Shown here in pieces: positions 24,017 to 27,222 of a DNA stretch of 27,222 nt. The stretch comes from DAOTYH01 sp034435015 (GTDB taxonomy: Bacteria > Chloroflexota > Anaerolineae > Aggregatilineales > UBA3940), in NCBI GenBank assembly GCA_034435015.1, contig DAOTYH010000117.1, forward strand, positions 1 to 27,222, given 5' to 3'. The notes beneath the pieces were generated by a model. That model had not been told where the DNA came from. It saw nothing but the letters and a program-made list of their open reading frames with translations, and searched no databases. A program made the translations under genes and the position numbers. How positions within the stretch are numbered: the stretch's first letter is position 1; every line of letters starts with the position of its first letter.

Positions 24017-25261
24017 ATGCACGACGAAAAGCCGTTCTTCATGCGGGACCCCTGGAAATACGATCCGCAGGCCAAGCCCGGCCCCAGCCCCGACGCCGAG
24101 CTGGGGTTTGATACCCGTGCCCTCCACACCGGCTTCCGCCCCCTGCGGGATGTGGTCAAGTTCCGGTCGTTTGTGACGCCCATTGTGCAGTCCATGACCT
24201 ACCCCTACGAGTGCTTTGAGAAGTTCCCTGACTACATCTACGGGCGCAGTAAGACGCCTACCGTCAGCGTGCTGGAAGAGCGGCTGGCGGCACTGGAAGG
24301 CGGCGAGGGGGCTGTGACCGGCAGTTCGGGGTCGCAGTCGCTGTTCAGCCTGATCTTCACCATTGCCCGCCCCGGCGACAACGTAGTCACCAGCCTCAAC
24401 ATCTTCGGCGAAGGGTACAAGCAGGCCGCCTCGCTGTGGCCGGAGCGGGCCGGCATTGAGTTCCGCTTTGTCAAAGACCCTGCCGATCCGCGCTCATGGG
24501 ACCAAGAGATCGATCATCGGACGCGCCTCGTGTGGGTTGAGACGCCCAGCAACCCCTGCCTGTTCATCACCGATATTGCCGCTGTGGCCGACGTAGCCCA
24601 TTCGCACGGCGTCCCGCTGATGGTGGACAACACCATCGCCACTGCCGCGCTCCAACAGCCGATGAAGCTGGGGGCGGACATCATCCTGCTCTCGATCACC
24701 AAGTTCCTATGCGGCAACGCCACCGTGCTGGGCGGGGCAATTGTCGGGCCGGAGGCGCTGGTTGAGGACATCCGCTGGAACACACAGGAGTTCGCCGGTG
24801 CGGTGATGCAGCCCTTCGATGCATGGCTGGTGCTCCAATTTCTGGAGACGCTGTCCCTGCGGATGGAGCGCCACAGCAGTAACGCCCAGAAGGTGGCTGA
24901 GTTTCTGGCCGGCCACCCCAAGGTGGTGCGCGTCAACTACTCCGGCCTGCCGAGCCATCCCCAGCATGAGCTGGCCAAACGCCAGATGTCGGCGCATGGC
25001 GGTTTGCTGTCGTTTGTCGTGCCGGGCGGAATGGCCGGGGCGGCCAAAGTGATGAACAGCCTGAAGCTGGTGATCCACGCCGTGACCTTCGGCACAAGCC
25101 GCACGATCTGTATGCACCCGCCGACCATCACCCACGAACACCTGACGCCGGAAGAGCGTGCCGCCGCCGGCATTGACGACGGGCTGATCCGGCTGTCGGT
25201 TGGGCTGGAAGACCCCAACGACATCATCGCCGACCTCGACCAAGCGCTCAGCAGGCTGTAG
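24017..25261 (+). CDS. Cys/Met-metabolism PLP-dependent enzyme (cystathionine synthase/lyase superfamily), diverged active site
   Basis: A 414-residue member of the gamma-family of PLP enzymes (cystathionine gamma-synthase, methionine gamma-lyase, O-acetylhomoserine sulfhydrylase). Recognisable parts: YIYGRSKTPTVSVLEERLAALEGGE (about 73-97, with the cofactor-phosphate-binding Tyr and Arg of the neighbouring subunit), VDNTIATAALQQP with Asp204 for the pyridine nitrogen, SITKFLCGN with Schiff-base Lys229, and IRLSVGLED with the substrate carboxylate-binding Arg. Two normally conserved residues differ: the active-site Tyr of the LYGxT motif is F130 (NIFGEG) and the His of the TKYxxGH motif is N234. 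The reaction is therefore uncertain; beta/gamma-elimination or replacement on a sulfur amino acid is the family norm. It lies 78 nt after mttB4 and 15 nt before the aminotransferase. Confidence 0.88.
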   Translation: MHDEKPFFMRDPWKYDPQAKPGPSPDAELGFDTRALHTGFRPLRDVVKFRSFVTPIVQSMTYPYECFEKFPDYIYGRSKTPTVSVLEERLAALEGGEGAVTGSSGSQSLFSLIFTIARPGDNVVTSLNIFGEGYKQAASLWPERAGIEFRFVKDPADPRSWDQEIDHRTRLVWVETPSNPCLFITDIAAVADVAHSHGVPLMVDNTIATAALQQPMKLGADIILLSITKFLCGNATVLGGAIVGPEALVEDIRWNTQEFAGAVMQPFDAWLVLQFLETLSLRMERHSSNAQKVAEFLAGHPKVVRVNYSGLPSHPQHELAKRQMSAHGGLLSFVVPGGMAGAAKVMNSLKLVIHAVTFGTSRTICMHPPTITHEHLTPEERAAAGIDDGLIRLSVGLEDPNDIIADLDQALSRL

Positions 25262-25276
25262 AGAGGGGGCCGCAAG

Positions 25277-26449
25277 ATGGCATTCGCCGAACGAGTCATT
25301 CATCTCAAGGGGGAAGGCGCGTATCAGGTGCTGGCTAAAGCACAGGCACTGGAGCGCGAGGGGCGCGAGATCATCCATCTGGAGATCGGCGAACCCGACT
25401 TCAAGACTGCTCCTCATATCAGCATGGCGGGCATTAAAGCCATCGCAGAGGGGCGCACCCGTTACAACCCGCCGCGCGGCATCCTCGAACTGCGCGAGGC
25501 AATTGCCGCTGACGCGGGCAGGCGGCGCGGCTTGACCTTCACCCCTGCGCAGGTAGTGATCAGCCCCGGCGCCAAGCCCAACCTGTTCTTCCCGACGCTG
25601 GCGCTGGTCGAGCCGGGTGACGAAGTGATCTACCCCGACCCCGGCTTTCCGACCTACGAGGCCATGATCCGCGTGGCGGGCGGCGTGCCGGTGCCGGTCC
25701 CCCTGCGGGAAGAAAACGATTTTTCGTTCGATCTGGAGGCCTTCGACCGCCTGATCAGCGGCCGCACCCGCTTGATCATCCTGAACTCGCCCGGCAACCC
25801 GACCGGCGGCGTGATGCCCCGCCCCGACTTAGAACACATCGCCGAGGCGGCCCTGCGGCATGACTGCTGGGTGCTCTCAGATGAGATTTACGCCCGTCTG
25901 GCTTATGACGGCTTGGAAGTGCCAAGCATCGCCGCACTGCCCGGCATGACCGAGCGCACGGTGATCGTGGACGGTTTCTCCAAGACCTACGCGATGACAG
26001 GCTGGCGGCTGGGCTACGGCATCATGCCGGAGGAGCTGGCCGGCAGGATTGAGCTTCTGCTGACGCATTCGGTCGGCTGTTCAGCGCATTTCACCCAGTA
26101 CGCCGGGCTTGAGGCCGTCCTGAGCCGTCAGGATTGGGTGGACGAGATGGTGGCCGAATACCAACGCCGCCGCGACCGGCTGGTGGCAGGCCTGAACGCC
26201 ATCCCCGGCGTGACCTGCAAGATGCCGCAGGGGGCATTTTATGCCTTCCCGAACATCAAGGCGTTTGGGCGTTCGTCCAGCGAGCTAGCCAATATTCTGC
26301 TTGAGGAGGCCGGTGTAGCCCTCCTGCCCGGCACAGCCTTCGGCCAGTACGGGGAGGGGTATCTGCGGCTGGCCTATGCCAACTCGCTGGAGAACATCGA
26401 ACGGGCGCTGGAACGCATCGGGGAGGTCTTAGGCCGCCTTCCGCACTAG
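25277..26449 (+). CDS. PLP-dependent aminotransferase, class I/II (aspartate aminotransferase fold)
   Basis: A 390-residue fold-type I aminotransferase of normal length. The N-terminal part has IGEPDF (37-42) and YNPPRGILELREAIA (63-77). The catalytic core shows NSPGNPTGG with the cofactor-contacting Asn174, SDEIY (201-205) with the Asp and Tyr of the PLP site, and GFSKTYAMTGWRLGYG with Schiff-base Lys236. The C-terminal YLRLAYANS includes the Arg that binds the substrate alpha-carboxylate. Family members use aspartate, aromatic or branched amino acids, so the amino donor is not predictable. It follows the Cys/Met enzyme by 15 nt and would deaminate the demethylated amino acid or supply the keto acid (inference). 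A GAGAGGGGG stretch precedes the ATG. It ends in TAG and is followed by a hairpin at 26465. Confidence 0.92.
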   Translation: MAFAERVIHLKGEGAYQVLAKAQALEREGREIIHLEIGEPDFKTAPHISMAGIKAIAEGRTRYNPPRGILELREAIAADAGRRRGLTFTPAQVVISPGAKPNLFFPTLALVEPGDEVIYPDPGFPTYEAMIRVAGGVPVPVPLREENDFSFDLEAFDRLISGRTRLIILNSPGNPTGGVMPRPDLEHIAEAALRHDCWVLSDEIYARLAYDGLEVPSIAALPGMTERTVIVDGFSKTYAMTGWRLGYGIMPEELAGRIELLLTHSVGCSAHFTQYAGLEAVLSRQDWVDEMVAEYQRRRDRLVAGLNAIPGVTCKMPQGAFYAFPNIKAFGRSSSELANILLEEAGVALLPGTAFGQYGEGYLRLAYANSLENIERALERIGEVLGRLPH

Positions 26450-26790
26450 ACGAGAGAAACAATTGCGGGCCTCATCCCTGAATATCGGAAAAGATGAGGC
26501 CCGCCGGGCCGCCAGGGACTCGCCGGGAGCAGACATCCCTGCCGCACTGCTGAAGCACTATCCCTGTTTCAGACCTGCCTTCCTTGCCGGAGGAGCAGGG
26601 CATTGGCAGTCCGGCATGCGGCAGGAACTCTAAATCTGCGCAGTATTTTTTAATTAGGAGTATAATGAGAAGGTATAATCTTCCACCTTCACACACCACA
26701 ACTCCGCATACTCTCACGTCCGGTCAGTCCCCCCTGATGGGGCACAGGGGTAAGACATCAGCACAATGGTTCACATAGAAACAGGCGGCT
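26450..26790. other. Structured intergenic region between aminotransferase and next gene
   Basis: This 341-nt region has no convincing gene. It holds a perfect 12-bp stem (26465-26476 with 26493-26504, 16-nt loop) 15 nt after the aminotransferase stop. It also has a long-range 9-bp pairing (26538-26546 with 26617-26625) enclosing a 6-bp hairpin (26585-26590 with 26611-26616), and a T-run at 26646-26651. The first stem lacks a uridine tract on the plus strand. Two TATAAT boxes (26661-26666 and 26674-26679) could serve the gene at 26791, but no good -35 box is visible. Confidence 0.5.
26465..26504 (+). terminator. 12-bp stem-loop at the end of the mttB4 unit
   Basis: Perfect arms GCGGGCCTCATC and GATGAGGCCCGC with a 16-nt loop, 15 nt beyond the aminotransferase stop. 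There is no T-run directly after it on the plus strand, so it is either a transcript-end stabiliser or a weak or factor-assisted terminator. Confidence 0.45.
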
Positions 26791-27222
26791 ATGTCAGATC
26801 GCACCCCTATAGACTGGACTATCTGGCTGTACAGCCAGCGCCGCACGGCCATCAATTACCTGCTGGGGACGCTGATCGCGCTGGGGGTCGCGGGGCTGGC
26901 GATCAGTATCGTGCGTCTTACCATCCTCCATGTTGAGATCGCCTTTAACCTGATCTACTATGCCGCCGCTTGTGCGGTAGTTGTGATCCTGTTTGCCGCA
27001 CGCCGCCTGCCCGATCAATGGCGTGCTGTGGGGCTGATCAGCCTGATCTATCTTTTCAGCGGCCTGTCCCTCTATTCCGGCTGGCTGGCCGGCTCAGGAC
27101 GTTTGTACCTGCTGGCGGTCATTGCGCTGGGCGGGATACTGATCAGCCCGCGTGCCGGCCTGATCATGGCCGGGGTCAGCTTTGCCGTCTTTGCCGGGTT
27201 CACGCTGGCCTTCTCACAAGGC
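26791..27222 (+). CDS. Integral membrane protein, N-terminal part (runs off window)
   Basis: An ATG at 26791 opens a frame of 144 codons that is still open at the window end. After a short polar start (MSDRTPIDWTIWLYSQRR) come about five membrane segments: about 22-43, 50-70, 78-97, 103-118 and 122-141. The pattern of short loops and GRLYLLAVIALGGILISPRAG resembles the multi-pass sensor regions placed in front of histidine kinase or GGDEF domains in Chloroflexota, but no signalling domain is reached, so the function is unknown. The TATAAT boxes at 26661 and 26674 may belong to its promoter. It appears unrelated to the methyltransferase cluster. Confidence 0.65.
   Translation, partial: MSDRTPIDWTIWLYSQRRTAINYLLGTLIALGVAGLAISIVRLTILHVEIAFNLIYYAAACAVVVILFAARRLPDQWRAVGLISLIYLFSGLSLYSGWLAGSGRLYLLAVIALGGILISPRAGLIMAGVSFAVFAGFTLAFSQG

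Noticed and set aside
26584..26778. 64-residue plus-strand frame in the last intergenic region
   Set aside because: No ribosome site, low-complexity Thr/Ser/His-rich sequence, and it overlaps predicted RNA structure.
1..27222. CRISPR arrays, insertion sequences, tRNA or rRNA genes, prophage
   Set aside because: I saw no regularly spaced repeats, transposase or integrase frames, or tRNA/rRNA-like sequence.

Overview
The window is a GC-rich bacterial chromosome segment built around a cobalamin-dependent demethylation gene cluster. The source is probably an anaerobe of the Chloroflexota (Anaerolineae-like). That guess rests on the solute-binding lipoprotein N-terminus (R-x-S-R-R-E-F-L-R Tat motif plus a Cys lipobox), the B12/Fe-S-rich content and the general gene style; no 16S or tRNA gene is present to confirm it.

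Layout. (1) Positions 1-121 are the start of an unrelated rhodanese-type sulfurtransferase on the minus strand, separated from the cluster by a rho-independent terminator (249-278). (2) A long minus-strand train runs from about 22.2 kb to 0.3 kb. In transcription order it encodes a GntR/FCD regulator, a MetH-activation-domain-like protein, a HyuA-type ASKHA ATPase, a corrinoid protein (MttC-like), an MttB-family methyltransferase, a complete peptide/opine-type ABC transporter (binding lipoprotein, two permeases, one fused double ATPase), a CBS-ACT protein, a 16-cysteine Fe-S protein, a methylaspartate ammonia-lyase homologue, two more MttB paralogues, a molybdenum hydroxylase large subunit and an MmgE/PrpD protein. 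Several junctions are 4-11 bp overlaps. (3) A divergent plus-strand unit (22.5-26.4 kb) encodes a fourth MttB paralogue, a Cys/Met-metabolism PLP enzyme and a class I aminotransferase. (4) After a 340-bp structured intergenic region, a membrane protein starts at 26791 and runs off the window.

The 22203-22486 divergent intergenic region is the control centre. It has a perfect-consensus promoter (TTGACA-N16-TATAAT) for the mttB4 unit, a perfect 10-bp-arm inverted repeat over the predicted transcription start, a second 8-bp inverted repeat against the -35 box, and a separate candidate promoter for gntR.

Inferred working: the transporter imports a methylated (probably quaternary or betaine-like) amino compound. 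MttB paralogues, all without in-frame amber codons and so not pyrrolysine enzymes, transfer methyl groups to the corrinoid protein. The HyuA-like ATPase, the MetH-activation-like protein and the Fe-S protein may keep that corrinoid reduced. The C-N lyase, PrpD-family enzyme, Mo hydroxylase and PLP enzymes process the demethylated skeleton. The most striking detail is that the C-N lyase keeps all catalytic residues of methylaspartase but has Ala where the amine-pocket Gln73 should be, a change known from protein engineering to open that enzyme to N-alkylated aspartates. This points to a previously undescribed catabolic route for an N-methylated aspartate-like compound. The substrate assignment is inference only.
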